From Closterium sp. NIES-65 (taxonomy: Eukaryota > Streptophyta > Zygnematophyceae > Desmidiales > Closteriaceae): a stretch of DNA of 64,000 bases. Shown in pieces: positions 11,901 to 22,891 of the stretch (the stretch's first letter is position 1; each line of letters starts with the position of its first letter). The DNA lies in assembly GCA_948144175.1 (NCBI GenBank), contig CANXME010002559.1:186001-250000 (forward strand), read 5' to 3'. A model generated the notes under the pieces. That model worked only from the letters and a program-made list of their open reading frames with translations. It ran no database searches and had not been told where the DNA came from. The position numbers were made by a program, and so were the translations under genes.

Positions 11901-14900
11901 GCAGTGGTGGAGGCTCTTTTGGAGCACGGCCGCCTGTTCCCATGCCGCATCTCTCCCCCCCCCCCCTCTCTCCACTTTTCCCCTTCCCCATCCAGCACAC
12001 ACCTCGCCAGGCAGAGGCAGTGGTGGAGGCTCTTTTGGAGCACGGCCGCCTGGCACAGCGATCAAAGTTCCCTCAATGCCCCATCCTCGCTTTATTCTCC
12101 CTGTCCCCGTCCCACCCAACACACCTCTCATCAGGCAGAGGCAGTGGTGGAGGCTCTTTTAGAGCACGGCCGCCTGTCCCTGCACCAGCTCGTGCAGCGA
12201 TCAGTGGCAAAGGCTGGCTCGTCTGATCCCTCTGCTGCCAAGAGTAAGCAACTTGTAGGTTGAGATGCAAGCATGAGAGTATGTGTGTCTGTCTTTGAGG
12301 CGCCTCAGAAGCACGACTGGGTCGGGTCCGTTGACTGTCACTGCATCAACTTGTGCCTTTTGAGAATTCTCAAAGCCGATCAGTGGCGAAGGCTGGCTCG
12401 TCTGATCCCTCTGCCGCAAAGAGTAAGCAACTTGTTGCTTGGCTGCCCTTTGATTATGTATGTCTATTTTGAGCCGCCTCAAGAGCAAATGTTTCTTTTT
12501 ATTATTCTTATTCATTTGTTCGTTTGATTTTTTTTCTTTTTAATTCTTCGTTTGCTTCTTATTCTTTTGTTTTTTCCACGTTCGTTTGCTCACCCTGCCG
12601 TTCCTGCAGCCGAGGGTCAGATTCGGCAGCAGCTGGTGGCGGCGCTGTCAGTGCTGATCCATGAGAGGCTCGTCGAGAGGGTCGGGGCCCCCGAGCCTAT
12701 GCTGCCGGCTCGGGGAGCAAGCAGCGGCGGCGATGCTCCCAAGCCTGCTGCTCGTGCGCGAGTGGTGAGTTTGTTCTCCCTCTCCAGACACTCTTTCCCT
12801 CTTATTTGTAGTGCCTAATCCGGTTCACCAATCTCAAATGTGGCTTCAGTTCATTCAGAGGTGGTGTTGCAGCGCGCGTGGTGCATTCAGAGGTGCTCGG
12901 TTCACTTGTATTGAATCGGAGGAGGGGCGGAGCATCGCATGGTGGGTGTTGCAGCGCGCTGCACTCACACTCGCTCACTCCTGCCATCTTTTCTCCCTTG
13001 CCTCTCTCAGTGCACGCGAGCAATGATGGAATCGTCTGGCTATCTTTTGAGGCGCCTATCTTTTAAGTCGACTCAAAACTCGACTTATCACACACAACTC
13101 AACAGTCGACTCAAAACTCGCCTCAGAAGTTATTATTTGAGGCGCCTATCCTGACTCGGAGGAGCACCGGGTGGTGGTTGTTGCAGCGTGCTATTGCCAC
13201 GCACTTGCTCCCTCCTGCTGTGTTTTCCATGTGCCGTTTGCTAACCTGTCCCACCCTCTCAGCGCACTCGGGCAATGATGGAGTGGTCGGGGTATGTTGA
13301 CTCGGAGGAACACCGTGTGGTCGTTGCAACGACACTCACTCTCTCCTGATGTTTTTCTCTATATTACTCCCTGACGTCAGCCCCCGTGTCTCACCCCACC
13401 CTCTCAGCGCATGAGGGCAATGATGGAGTGGTCCGACTACGTTGATTCTGAAGAGCACCACGTGGTTGTTGCAGTGTGCTGCACCCTCACTCATTTACTC
13501 CTCTCCTCTCATGTTTGCATGTCCCCTTCCCTTCCTGCTCCCACCCTTCCTCTCATCCCTCTCAGCGGATGTGGGCAATGATGGAATCGTCTGGGCACGT
13601 CGACTCCGAAGAGTACCGCGTGGTCGTTGCAGCGCGCTGCTGCTGCAGCCATACTCATTCCCTCCTCTCCTCTCATGCTTGAACGTCCCCTTCCCTTCCT
13701 GATTTCATTCACTCTTCCTCCCTATCAGCGCATGCGGGCAACGATGGAGTCGTCAGGCTACTTTGATTCAGAGGAGCATCGTGTGGTCGTTGCAGCGCGC
13801 TGCAGCCACTCCCACTCCGCTCACTCCTGCCATGTTTCCCTCCTTGCTCTTTCAGCGCACGCGTGCCATGATGGAATCGTCTGGCTACTTTGACTCATGA
13901 TTGAAGAAGGGTTTTGAGACGTCTCAGAACCCTTCTTCAATCAGCGCGCTGCAGCCACTCCCACTCCGCTCACTCCTGCCATGTTTTCCCCCTTGCTCAC
14001 TCTTTCAGCGCACACGTGCCATGATGGAATCGTCTGGCTACTTTGATTCAGAGGAGCATCGTGTGGTCATTGCGGCGCGCTGCAGCGATGCTCTGCGCTT
14101 CCAGCTGCCTGCTGCCTGGGTGCTGTCGGGTGGTGATGGCGCTGGTGGCAATGCTGTTAGTGCTGCTGCTGTGGATGGGAGCGCAGGGGCGGATGGGGGG
14201 ATGTCAGCAGCAGCAGCAGCAAAGCTGAAGGTGAGTGGGATGTTGTAGATTCAGGATCGGCTGTGTTGTTTCGGGAAAGAACACCGACTGGTCGTTGCAG
14301 CGCACTGCAGCGATGCTCTGCGCTTCCAGCTGCCCGCTGCCTGGGTGCTGTCGGGTGGTGGTGGCGCTGGTGGCGGTGCTGCTAGTGCTGCTGCTGTGGA
14401 TGGGAGCACTGGAACAGATGGTGGGATGTCAGCAGCAGCAGCGGCCAAATTGAAGGTGATTATTCGGATCGTGGTGATTGTGCTGGCGCTGGTGCTGTTA
14501 GTGGTGCTGTGGATGGGAGCGCAGGGGCGGATGGTGGAATGTCAGCAGCAGCAGCAGCAAAGTTGAAGGTGAGTGAGTTGTTGGAATTGGTGGATCTCAA
14601 TCGTATTTTGAGTCGACTCAAAATTACGAAGGTGAGTAATTTGTCGGAACGGAATTGGTGGATCTGGGTGCAGTGCAGGTGCAGCCGTGCTGTTTCAGGA
14701 AGCATCACCGGTGTTTCGCCCTGCACTGGTGGTGCCCCAATACAGTGTTTCCCCTTCTTCCCTTCTGCTCTGTACTTGCAGAGAAAGTGAGTGGTTCTAG
14801 ACAATGAGGATGAGGATGAGGAGCAAGCGGGGCCCAGTGCCAAGCGGCCTGCAACGGGGTTGGCAGCAGGTGGAGGGAAGTGCAGGTGGAGGGGAGAAGC

Positions 14901-17900
14901 AAGTTTTTCTAGACAATGTTATGCCGCTTTTTCCCGTGGTCTCGTCCTCACTCACTTGCAGAGAAAGCGGGTGGTTCTAGACGATGACGATGAGGAGGAG
15001 CAAGCGGGGCCCAGTGCCAAGCGCCCTGCAACGGGGTTGGCACCACACAGAGTTTTCCGTGTCTGCCCTTGCACTGCACCTCACCGCACCCCACCGCACC
15101 ACACTTTCAGGGAAAGCGAGTGGTTCTAGATGCAGACGATGCGGAGGAGGAGCAAGCGGGACCCAGTGCCAAGCGGCAAGCGCTGGCCGCACTGCACCAC
15201 ACAGTGTTCCCCATTTCTGCCCTTGCACCGCACCCCACCGCACCTCCCTTGCAGAGGAAGCGAGTGGTCTTGGATGATGACGATGAGGAGGAGCAAGCAG
15301 GGCCCAGTGCCAAGCGGCCTGCACTGGTACCACCACACAGTGTTCCCGTACCATCAGACAGTGTTTCCCTTTGTACCCTTGCCCTCCACTCTATACCTGT
15401 AGAGAAAGCGAGTGGTGTTGGATGATGACGACGAGGAGGAGCAAGCAGGGCCCAGTGCCAAGCGGCCTGCACTGGCCGCACCACCACACAGTGTTTCCCA
15501 TTTCTGCCCTTGCACCGCACCCCACCGCACCGCACTTGCAGAGAAAGCGAGTGGTGTTGGACGATGACGATGAGGAGGAGCAAGCGGGGCCTAGTGCCAA
15601 GAGGCTTGCAACGGGGGCGGCACCACACAATGTTTCCCATTTCTGCCTATGCACTGCACCCACCACACCGCACCCCACCGCACCGCACTTGCAGAGGAAG
15701 CGAGTGGTTTTGGATGACGATGATGATGAGGAGCAAGCGGGGCCCAGTGCCAAGCGGCCTGCCACAGGGGCTGCAGCAGGTGGAGGGGAGAAGCAGGGAG
15801 GAGGAGGGGAGGACTCTGGCGTGCTGTGGCGGGTGAACTATGAGGAGTTTCTTAGACGAACGAGACACCAGGTGGGTTGTGGGTGGTTGGGAGGAGAACA
15901 GCGCACCAGGTAGGCAGCCAACAAGACACCAGGAGTGAAGCAGGGAGGAGGAGGGGAGGACTCTGGCGGCGTGCTGTGGCGGGTGAACTATGAGGAGTTT
16001 CTCAGGCGAACGAGACACCAGGTTGGTTCTGGTGGGAAGATTCCATGCACCAGGTGGGCTTCATGTGGGAAGAGAACAAGGCACCAGGTGTGCAGCAAAG
16101 CAGGGAGGAGGGGAGGACTCTGGCGTGCTGTGGCGGATGAAACACGAGGAATTTCTCAGGAGAACGGGACACCAGGTGGGAAATTTTTTCAGATGCAAAA
16201 AAAAACAGTGAAGGGTTTTCCGGTAGAATGGGACACACACCAAGTGGGGGCCTCTGTTACTGCTGTCACTGCCGTGCTTGCTCTTTCCCCTCCCTGACAA
16301 CCCACTTTCCCTCACCCAATTCCCGACACCCTCTTCCTTCCCCACACCCATATCCGCCACTCTTCACCCCTCTCCACCCCTCTCCACCCCTCTCCACCAG
16401 ACCATAGTGGACTTTGTGCGGGAGAGCATTGACCCTGGCGCTTCCATCATCACAGCCGCCCTGCTCCATGCTGGAAAGAACCAGGAAACTTCCCTTCGAC
16501 ACCCGTACTCAGGTAGCGTACCTCACTCCCTAGATTTGATTCCTTTGATTCCTTCGGTGCTTTCTCAAGACACGAGCATTGCCATGCCAGCATCCCTCCT
16601 ATACACCTCCCCTTCCCTGCCCTCCCAGCGTCTCTCTCCCTGGACTCGATAGTCAATGCAGTGCGAGGCACAGAAGACGGTCGCACCATGGCCCTGGATC
16701 GCATCAGATCCCTCTGCACCTCTTACTCCCCTCCCAGCATTCCTCCTATACACCTCCCCTTCCCTGCCCTCCCAGCGTCTCTCTCCCTGGACTCAATAGT
16801 CAATGCAGTGCGAGGCACAGAAGACGGTCGCACCATGGCCCTGGATCGCATCAGATCCCTCTGCACCTCTTACTCCCCTCCCAGCATTCCTCCTATACAC
16901 CTCCCCTTCCCTGCCCTCCCAGCGTCTCTCTCCCTGGACTCGATAGTCAATGCAGTGCGAGGCACAGAAGACGGTCGCACCATGGCCCTGGATCGCATCA
17001 GACCCCTCTGCACCTCTTACTCCCCTCCCAGCATTCCTCCTATACACCTCCCCTTCCCTGCCCTCCCAGCGTCTCTCTCCCTGGACTCAATAGTCAATGC
17101 AGTGCGAGGCACAGAAGACGGTCGCACCATGGCCCTGGATCGCATCAGATCCCTCTGCACCTCTTACTCCCCTCCCAGCATTCCTCCTATACACCTCCCC
17201 TTCCCTGCCCTCCCAGCGTCTCTCTCCCTGGACTCGATAGTCAATGCAGTGCGAGGCACAGAAGACGGTCGCACCATGGCCCTGGATCGCATCAGACCCC
17301 TCTGCACCTCTTACTCCCCTCCCAGCATTCCTCCTATACACCTCCCCTTCCCTGCCCTCCCAGCGTCTCTCTCCCTGGACTCAATAGTCAATGCAGTGCG
17401 AGGCACAGAAGACGGTCGCACCATGGCCCTGGATCGCATCAGACCCCTCTGCACCTCTTACTCCCCTCCCAGCATTCCTCCTATACACCTCCCCTTCCCT
17501 GCCCTCCCAGCGTCTCTCTCCCTGGACTCAATAGTCAATGCAGTGCGAGGCACAGAAGACGGTCGCACCATGGCCCTGGATCGCATCAGGGCAGCTCTGC
17601 AGCTGCTCGTTGCTCATCCCAGCGCCGTGGCTTCTCGTTCCTCAGACGCTCACTACACCATCCGTGAGTCGTCGATCTGCGCATGTCAAACGTGAGTCAT
17701 CAATCTGCACATGTCAAACGTGAGTCATCAATCTGCACATGTCAAACGTGAGTCATCCAATCCAATTCCACATGTCAAACTACTCAGAGTTGAGTTATAT
17801 ATACGTTGCACCACGAGCATGTAAACCTATCCAACTCCGCTAACCTTGTTGTGTGAGCGTGCCTGTGCTTGCATGTGTACGTGTGTATGCATGTGTGCAT

Positions 17901-20900
17901 GCATGTGTGCATGCATGTGTGCATGCATGTGTGAATGTATGGATGGCTTGTGAATGCATAACGTGTGAATGGTCATTTCTGCTGTTGCTGTCAGAATCTG
18001 CAAAGATTATCGAGCTAGTGAAACTCAGAGAGGTGTGTTGACTTTAGTTGACTGACAGGGAAGTGCGTTGACTAGAGTTGACTCATGGATCGCGGGGCTA
18101 TCCTTAGAGGGTTCGTTCATTCAATAGTACTTGTGATTACTCCATTAACTCTTGCCTTATAAATGCGCGTAAATTTTCATTTACTCCCCGTTTCCTCATT
18201 CCACGGGCAATGTTGTTTGTTTTTTCTCTTCTTCTTCTTTTGGATTGATTGTAGCAACATTTTACATCCCATCCCTCATGACTTTTGAGTCGACTCAAAA
18301 GTTGATTGTAGCAACATTTTATATCACATCCCTCACGGTGTTGTGCTGACTTTGTCGGTTCACAACGTGGTGGCCTTTGTAGGTAACCCTAAATCAGTTC
18401 TCGTCATATGCTCATCATCATTACCACTTCGTTCATCCATTTCTAAGCCTTGACACATATGTATCACGTTGAGGGTTACTTACAAAGTGGTGTCAATGCC
18501 AGTCCCACGGAGGGAGACTACCGTGCGTCAATGCTTTGGGCCTTCTCTCACTCAATGCCCCACTTCTCCAACCTGTCAACCTCGCCCGTCCCACTACTGG
18601 TCACTCAGGTGGAGGCCATTGTTTCTCAACGTTTCGGCCCTTCTGCCTGCCGATTGTTCCGCCTGCTGCTGTCCAAGAACTGCTTGGAGCAGAAGCAGGT
18701 GGGATGGTGGGAAAGGGGGAGCGGGGGGAGGAGGGGGGCGGAGGCTAACCTAGCACAAAGAGCAGAGGTGGCAGGTATTTCATCGTATCTCAACGCTTCG
18801 AGCCTTCTGCCTGCCCACTGTTCTGCCTACTGCCCTCCAAGACCTGCCTGGAGCAGAAGCAGGTGAGATGGTGGGAGGGGGAATCGGGGAGGGAAGGATA
18901 TTACTGAAGGTTGTTTAGGGATTTCAGAATTCACCCCCCTTTTCTTTGTCCCAATCAATTTTCCAAACCTAAAAGAAATTTCGAAATAGCTGTGCAACAC
19001 GAGGTATTGGGGAGGCGGCCACGCTGTATGACAGGTGAGAGGCTGTTTTTCCTTTTCATTTCACTGATCCAATTTCTACCGGGAAAAACTGGCTGATGCA
19101 GTTTTGCACGGGGCAGCTCTTCATCGCATCGACCATCCCTCTAATGTGTGCGAACTCCGTTCACCTATTGAAGGGCGGCCTAAAAATACTATGGACCCGA
19201 AGAAAACCTGAACTTTGGCCTCACGGATGACCAGAAAATGAGAAATTGAATGGGGGTGCGAAGGCTCCTTTTTTCTGGTCATCCGTGAGGTCAAAATTCA
19301 GTTTTTTCTTCGGGTCCAAAATATTTGTACGCCGGCCTGCAAAAGGAGAACGATCTTCGCACACTTTAGAGGGCTCATTGATGCGATGAAGAGCTGCCCA
19401 TGCAATACTGCATCAATCAGTTTTGCCCGGTAGAAAAGAAAAGAAAAACAGCCTCTCGGCCGCCTCCTGTGGGCTGCATCACGCATGCACTCACAAATAA
19501 CCTGAATTTTGGCCTCTTTTTTTTCTTTTTTTTTTTCCTCCCATTTTCGTAAAGAGGGAATTGGGGAGGCGGACCATGCCCGACAACAGCCAGGTGTGGG
19601 TAACACCAAAAGGGGTACCCCTCCACCGTTTCTCTTACCGGTTCTCTCACTTCCCGTGTCTCATCAGCCCTCTCTCTCCATCTCTCTTCCCATGCCACTA
19701 GGCAGCGGAGCTGGCGATATCTCTTGCGGACGCACAGCAGCTGCTCTACCGAATGACCCTATTTTTTCCCTCTCTCCATCTCTCCCCACCCCACTCCATC
19801 TCTCGTACGATCCCACCAGGCGGCAGAACTTGCGATGATATCTCTTGCGGACGCACGGCAGCTGCTCTACCGAATGATGCTGGATGAGTTTGTGCAGCTG
19901 CAGGTATGGCGTAGTCTTGTATGTGTGATCGTCTTGTCTCCGCTAGATGGGCTGTATGTGTATGAATGCTGTATACGTCTCTACTTGCGCAGCTGCTCTA
20001 CCGAATGATGCTGGACGAGTTTGTGCAGCTGCAGGTATGATGTAGTTGCATGTGGGCATGCATGCTACTCCACCTAGCTTCTCTAAGCATGCTTGCAGCT
20101 GCAGCTGCTCTACCGTATGATGCTGGGCGAGTTAGTGCAGCTGCAGGTATGGCATGGATGAGTGCAGGTATGGTGTGCTGTGGATGCATGTGCGAGATAC
20201 TCTACCTAGCTCCTCTAGGGCCGAGGCGTGCTTGTATGCACAGCAGCTGCTCTACCGGATGATGCTGGACGAGTTTGTGCAGCTGCAGGTGCGTGAGGTT
20301 GTGTTTGCAGGATCAGCTGCAGGTGCGGTACGGTACGATGGTTGTATAAGGTGTTACCCTGTAGCCCTGCTGCTTGCGCACCTGCTCTACCGCATGATGC
20401 TGGACGAGTTTGTGTAGCTGCAGGCATGGTGTGGATGAGTGCAGGTGCGGGTATTGCAGCTGCAGGCATGAGATCATTGTATGTCCTCCGAGTCTAGATT
20501 TTGATTTCTCTGTTTATTGCGCACCTGGCATGGCAGCAACTCCCTTTTTCACTCCCAGTTCTGCCCCACATGCTCTTACCCAGCCAATATCCTCCCTCTT
20601 CTGCTCACCTGCCACACAGGAAGTCCCCAAGACGGCAGACCACACATTCACACAGGTCCTCAAAGAACCTTTTATCTCTGGCTCATTCACACAGCACTGG
20701 TTCTGCCCAATGTGCATTCTTGATCTCCTCTGCCCCTCTCTTTTTGGTACATCAAGTCCCCAAGACAGCGGATCATGCCCCTCAGAGGACACTCTACCTC
20801 TCGCACATTCACATCGCAACGGTTCTGCCCCGCGTGCATTCTTCACCCCACCAGCAACGGTTCTGCCCCGCGTGCATTCTTCACCCCACCAGCAGCGGTT

Positions 20901-22891
20901 CTGCCTTGCGTGCATTCTTCACCCCACCAGCAGCGGTTCTGCCCCGCGTGCATTCTTCACCCCAACAGCAGCGGTTCTGCCTTGCGTGCATTCTTCACCC
21001 CACCAGCAGCGGTTCTGCCCCGCGTGCATTCTTCACCCCACCAGCAGCGGTTCTGCCTTGCGTGCATTCTTCACCCCACCAGCAGCGGTTCTGCCTTGCG
21101 TGCATTCTTCACCCCATCAGCAGCGGTTCTGCCTTGCGTGCATTCTTCACCCCACCAGCAGCGGTTCTGCCTTGCGTGCATTCTTCACCCCACCAGCAGC
21201 GGTTCTGGCACATCCACATCGCGACTGTCCTGCCCCTTGCTGTCCTTCCCCTTGCTGTCCTTGTACCTCTGGTGCATTCCTGATTCCCCTTGCCACAATC
21301 TCCCCCTCTGCTGCTCCCCTGTATCTCGCCTCCACAGGAAGTCCCCAAGACGGCTGATCATGCCCCTCAGAGGACCTTCTACCTCTGGCGCATCCACATT
21401 GGGACGGTTCTGCCCCGCGTGCTCAACCACATGTGCCATGGCGCCTGCAACCTGCGGCTGAGGCTGGAGCATGAAATGCAGCAGGAGCAGGAGGTGAGCA
21501 GAAATGGAGAACTGGCTGTAACACGAGAGTTTGTTAGATGGTGCTTGCTTCTCCCCCGCGTGCTCAACCACATGTGCCATGGCGCCTGCAACCTTTGGTT
21601 ACGGCTGGAGCACGAGATGCAGCAGGAGCAGGAGGTGGGAGAGGGAGGTAAAGGTTGTGCAGGAGTTTTGGTCTCTCAACACGACTAGAGCGGCATCAGT
21701 AGTAAGCTAGCGCATGGCAGCGACAGTTCTGCCCCGCGTGCTGAACCACATGTGCCATGGTGCTTGCGACCTGCGGCTGAGGCTGGAGCATGAAATGCAG
21801 CAGGAGCAGGAGGTGAGAGAGAAGGAGAGGGGAGTGTGTGACTTGGGATGGGAGAGTGCTTGATGGTTCTGTCCTGCCCCGCGTGCTGAACCTCATGTGC
21901 CACGGTGCCAAAGCCTGAGGCTGGAGCATGAAATGCAGCAGGAGCAGGAGGTGAGGGAGACGGCAGAGTGGTGGTAAACAAGCACCACAGCACAGGCGGT
22001 GCTGCCAGTTCCGTTGGAGGTGGCGGGGTCCCAGAGAAGGCAGTGGCATTGAAGTCAGGGCAGAGGAAGCAACTGGAGAGGATACGGCGAGCGCTGTTCT
22101 CTCGCCCATGTGTGTGTAACCCATGTCCGTACCACCCATGTGACTTTTGAGTCGACTCCCATGTCCGTACCACCCATGTGTGCTTGAACCCATGTGCGAA
22201 TCCACCAGGTGCTCTCTCTCTTGGAGCAAATAGAACAGGCGCATGCAGCACACAGCACAGGTGGTGCTGCCAGTTCCGCTGGTGGTGATGGCGGGGTCCC
22301 AGAGAAGGCAGTGGCGTTGACGTCAGGGCAGAGGAAGCAGCTGGAGAGAAGCATGGGCTATTCGGCGAGTGCCTCTCACCCATGAACTAATAACCCATCA
22401 TGTGCTTATAACCGGTGTGCTTATAACCTCCTGTGACTCCACCAGGTGCTCTCTCTCTTGGAGCAAATAGAACAGGCGCATGCAGCACACAGCACAGGTG
22501 GTGCTGCCAGTTCCGCTGGTGGTGGTGGTGGGGCGCCGGAGAAGGCAGTGGCGTTGACGTCAGGGCAGAGGAAGCAGCTGGAGAGGATTCGGCGAGTGCC
22601 TCTCACCCATGAACTAATAACCCATCATGTGCTTATAACCCGTGTGCTTATAACCTCCTGTGACTCCACCAGGTGCTCTCTCTCTTGGAGCAAATAGAAC
22701 AGGCGCATGCAGCACACAGCACAGGTGGTGCTGCCAGTTCCGCTGGTGGTGGTGGTGGGGCACCGGAGAAGGCAGTGGCGTTGACGTCAGGGCAGAGGAA
22801 GCAGCTGGAGAGGATCCGGCGAGTGGCGGCTGTTCTGGAGACCTCACTGCTGCGCCTTGACAATACCATTACGCTCTTCTCTGCGTTCTGA
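5989..22891 (+). CDS. RPC3: RNA polymerase III subunit RPC3 (RPC82/RPC62)
   Basis: Fourteen exons join in phase to 617 aa: 5989-6057, 6825-6978, 11093-11208, 12135-12243, 12610-12764, 14009-14230, 15695-15871, 16401-16512, 17511-17663, 17995-18032, 18609-18698, 19820-19903, 21338-21493 and 22673-22891 (TGA). The start MPTPYARELACGIVKDHFGD is the first winged-helix region. It is followed by LLEKGQLGLSLQDLTRFTAL and ALLVLVQHNCAQAF (residues 30-70), then TLYISLQDSILPRLRFPKF, VVEALLEHGRLSLHQLVQR, RLVERVGAPEPML, an acidic insert, VLWRVNYEEFLRRTRHQ (near 317-333), SLDSIVNAVRGTEDGRTMAL, and the C-terminal TADHAPQRTFYLWRI, RLRLEHEMQQEQE and VLETSLLRLDNTI. RPC3 is part of the RPC3-RPC6-RPC7 subcomplex that helps Pol III initiate at tRNA and 5S genes. 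It is slightly longer than the roughly 530-560 aa usual in the family because of Ala/Gly and Asp/Glu inserts. Introns are filled with partial exon copies. Confidence 0.93.
6566..6762 (+). repeat. Partial copies of RPC3 exon 2
   Basis: Two copies of the VCRTLLEKxQLGLSLxxL stretch (about 6570-6632 and 6686-6762) with acceptor-like starts precede the complete exon 6825-6978. They run into pyrimidine-rich intron without a donor. Another copy carrying the 3' half of the exon (ALLVLVQHNCVQAF) lies after the minisatellite at about 9690-9757. Confidence 0.8.
6993..9655. repeat. 70/71-bp minisatellite carrying the palindrome, ~37 units
   Basis: The unit begins ccaggggtgagggttgtggg and ends cctccctca plus a palindrome box. 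Two main box types are mixed: a perfect palindrome (aaatttgagtcgactcaaaa) and a form with gtcgacgtaaaa. A second variable site is tcagagctc versus tcatagctc. The unit resembles the donor side of RPC3 exon 2 (gaaggtgagccagg...ccaggggtgagggttgtggg), so the array probably arose from that exon-intron boundary. It lies wholly in the intron after exon 2. It is not a CRISPR array: there are no unique spacers. Confidence 0.92.
10178..10199. repeat. TTTTGAG/CTCAAAA palindrome, TCGA centre
   Basis: Perfect 22-nt palindrome in the RPC3 intron before exon 3. Related half-sites with GCAC and GCGC centres cluster at about 10048-10105 (ttttgaggcacctcaaaag, ggcgcctcaaaag). Confidence 0.85.
10251..10278. repeat. 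TTTTGAG/CTCAAAA palindrome, AATT centre
   Basis: Perfect 28-nt palindrome with arms gtgacttttgag and centre AATT, 50 bp from the TCGA-centred member at 10178. The extended arm GTGACTTTTGAG matches the members at 36951 and 39613, so the arms are conserved while the centre differs. Confidence 0.88.
11437..11452. repeat. TTTTGAG/CTCAAAA palindrome, ACGT centre
   Basis: Sixteen-nt palindrome tttgagacgtctcaaa between the downstream copy of exon 3 and the first copy of exon 4. Confidence 0.8.
11606..12062 (+). repeat. Four partial copies of RPC3 exon 4
   Basis: The VVEALLEHGRL stretch occurs at about 11608-11690, 11760-11822, 11898-11945 and 12013-12062. All share an acceptor-like caggcagagg start and vary in length at the 3' side. 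The complete exon is 12135-12243. Confidence 0.8.
13010..13960 (+). repeat. Six partial copies of RPC3 exon 6 start
   Basis: The R(T/M)RAMMESSGYFDSEEHRVVVAA coding stretch recurs at about 13010, 13258, 13408, 13563, 13728 and 13855, each behind a pyrimidine tract and cag. The complete exon is 14009-14230. Copies diverge by substitutions (GYVDSEE, DYVDSEE, GHVDSEE), so they are not recent assembly doublings. Two copies of the exon's 3' half (DALRFQLPAAWVLSGG and SAAAAAKLK with donor) follow at about 14285-14456 and 14470-14570. Confidence 0.82.
13898..13943. repeat. 46-nt palindrome, ACGT centre, at duplication junction
   Basis: Arms of 23 nt (tgattgaagaagggttttgag and its reverse complement, one mismatch) around ACGT. 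It interrupts an exon copy just after GYFDS. The region to its right restarts with the same intron-plus-exon segment, so it marks the seam between two copies. Confidence 0.88.
14605..14624. repeat. TTTTGAG/CTCAAAA palindrome, TCGA centre
   Basis: Perfect 20-nt palindrome attttgagtcgactcaaaat in the RPC3 intron after exon 6. It separates two similar stretches (gtgagtgagttgttggaattggtggatct and gtgagtaatttgtcggaacggaattggtggatct). Confidence 0.85.
14782..15625 (+). repeat. Six partial copies of RPC3 exon 7 start
   Basis: The RKRVVLDxDDEEEQAGPSAKRPA stretch occurs at about 14782, 14965, 15114, 15256, 15406 and 15541, each after ttgcag or similar. The complete exon is 15695-15871. Copies of the exon's 3' half (EDSGVLWRVNYEEFLRRTRHQ with donor) follow at about 15937-16020 and 16100-16173. 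Confidence 0.83.
16575..17600 (+). repeat. Seven-copy 147-bp array around RPC3 exon 9
   Basis: Units start at 16629, 16776, 16923, 17070, 17217, 17364 and 17511 (cgtctctctccctggact), spaced exactly 147 bp. Each holds the acceptor, the first 90 bases or so of exon 9 (SLDSIVNAVRGTEDGRTMALDRIR) and a pyrimidine-rich stretch. Only the last copy continues into the rest of the exon and a donor. Because 147 is a multiple of 3 and the unit has no stop in the coding frame, the array also reads as a 49-aa repeat in frame with RPC3. Copies differ at only a few sites (gactcg/gactca, agatcc/agaccc), so it is young or homogenised. Confidence 0.92.
17870..17940. repeat. TGCATG-rich microsatellite
   Basis: Repeats of gcatgtgtgcat in the intron before RPC3 exon 10. 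No other function is visible. Confidence 0.8.
18281..18302. repeat. Palindrome between two copies of a 35-bp segment
   Basis: Perfect 22-nt palindrome (core TTTTGAGTCGACTCAAAA). The segment from ttgattgtagcaacatttta to catccctca lies immediately on both sides (18245-18279 and 18303-18337) with three or so differences. This is one of the cleanest palindrome-at-junction cases. Confidence 0.88.
18770..18861 (+). repeat. Decayed copy of RPC3 exon 11
   Basis: Copy of the SQRFGPSACRLFRLLL...LEQKQ exon with donor gtgag, diverged, and without a good acceptor. Confidence 0.7.
19025..19470. repeat. Long foldback element in RPC3 intron
   Basis: The arm running from gagaggctgtttttc through gatgcagttttg, cagctcttcatcgcatcga and ggacccgaagaaaa to ctcacggatgaccagaaaa is repeated as reverse complement between 19271 and 19466. 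Arms are roughly 180 bp with mismatches and the loop is short. No protein is encoded. It could be a MITE or another product of inverted duplication. Confidence 0.78.
19690..20420 (+). repeat. Partial copies of RPC3 exon 12
   Basis: The QLLYRMMLDEFVQLQ stretch with donor-like ctgcaggtatg recurs at about 19990-20035, 20101-20147, 20240-20288 and 20385-20424, after the complete exon 19820-19903. An earlier acceptor-side copy lies at 19703-19760. Confidence 0.82.
20620..20830 (+). repeat. Partial copies of RPC3 exon 13
   Basis: Two copies of the EVPKTADHxxQRTxYL start (about 20621-20680 and 20757-20825) precede the complete exon 21338-21493. The second runs straight into the 38-bp minisatellite. 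Confidence 0.75.
20823..21210 (+). repeat. 38-bp minisatellite, about 10 units, from RPC3 exon 13
   Basis: Unit ttctgccccgcgtgcattct plus tcaccccaccagcagcgg, with a ccccg/ccttg variant. The unit resembles the exon 13 stretch coding TVLPRVL. It is open in two frames simply by repetition and lies in an intron in my model. Confidence 0.85.
21545..21955 (+). repeat. Copies of RPC3 exon 13 3' half with donor
   Basis: Three copies of LPRVLNHMCHGACxLxLRLEHEMQQEQE followed by gtgag or gtggg at about 21556-21636, 21733-21813 and 21880-21951. The complete exon 21338-21493 comes first. Confidence 0.82.
21960..22610 (+). repeat. Copies of RPC3 last exon, acceptor side
   Basis: Copies of VLSLLEQIEQAHAAHSTGG to SGQRKQLERIRR at about 22209-22350 and 22446-22600, and a partial one at 21985-22090. 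A half palindrome (acttttgagtcgact) lies at 22142 between the first two. The copy at 22673-22891 reaches the stop codon. Confidence 0.8.

Noticed and set aside
20823-21210. CRISPR-like 38-bp repeats or a repetitive protein gene
   Set aside because: Units are contiguous and derive from exon 13; open frames exist only because of the repetition.
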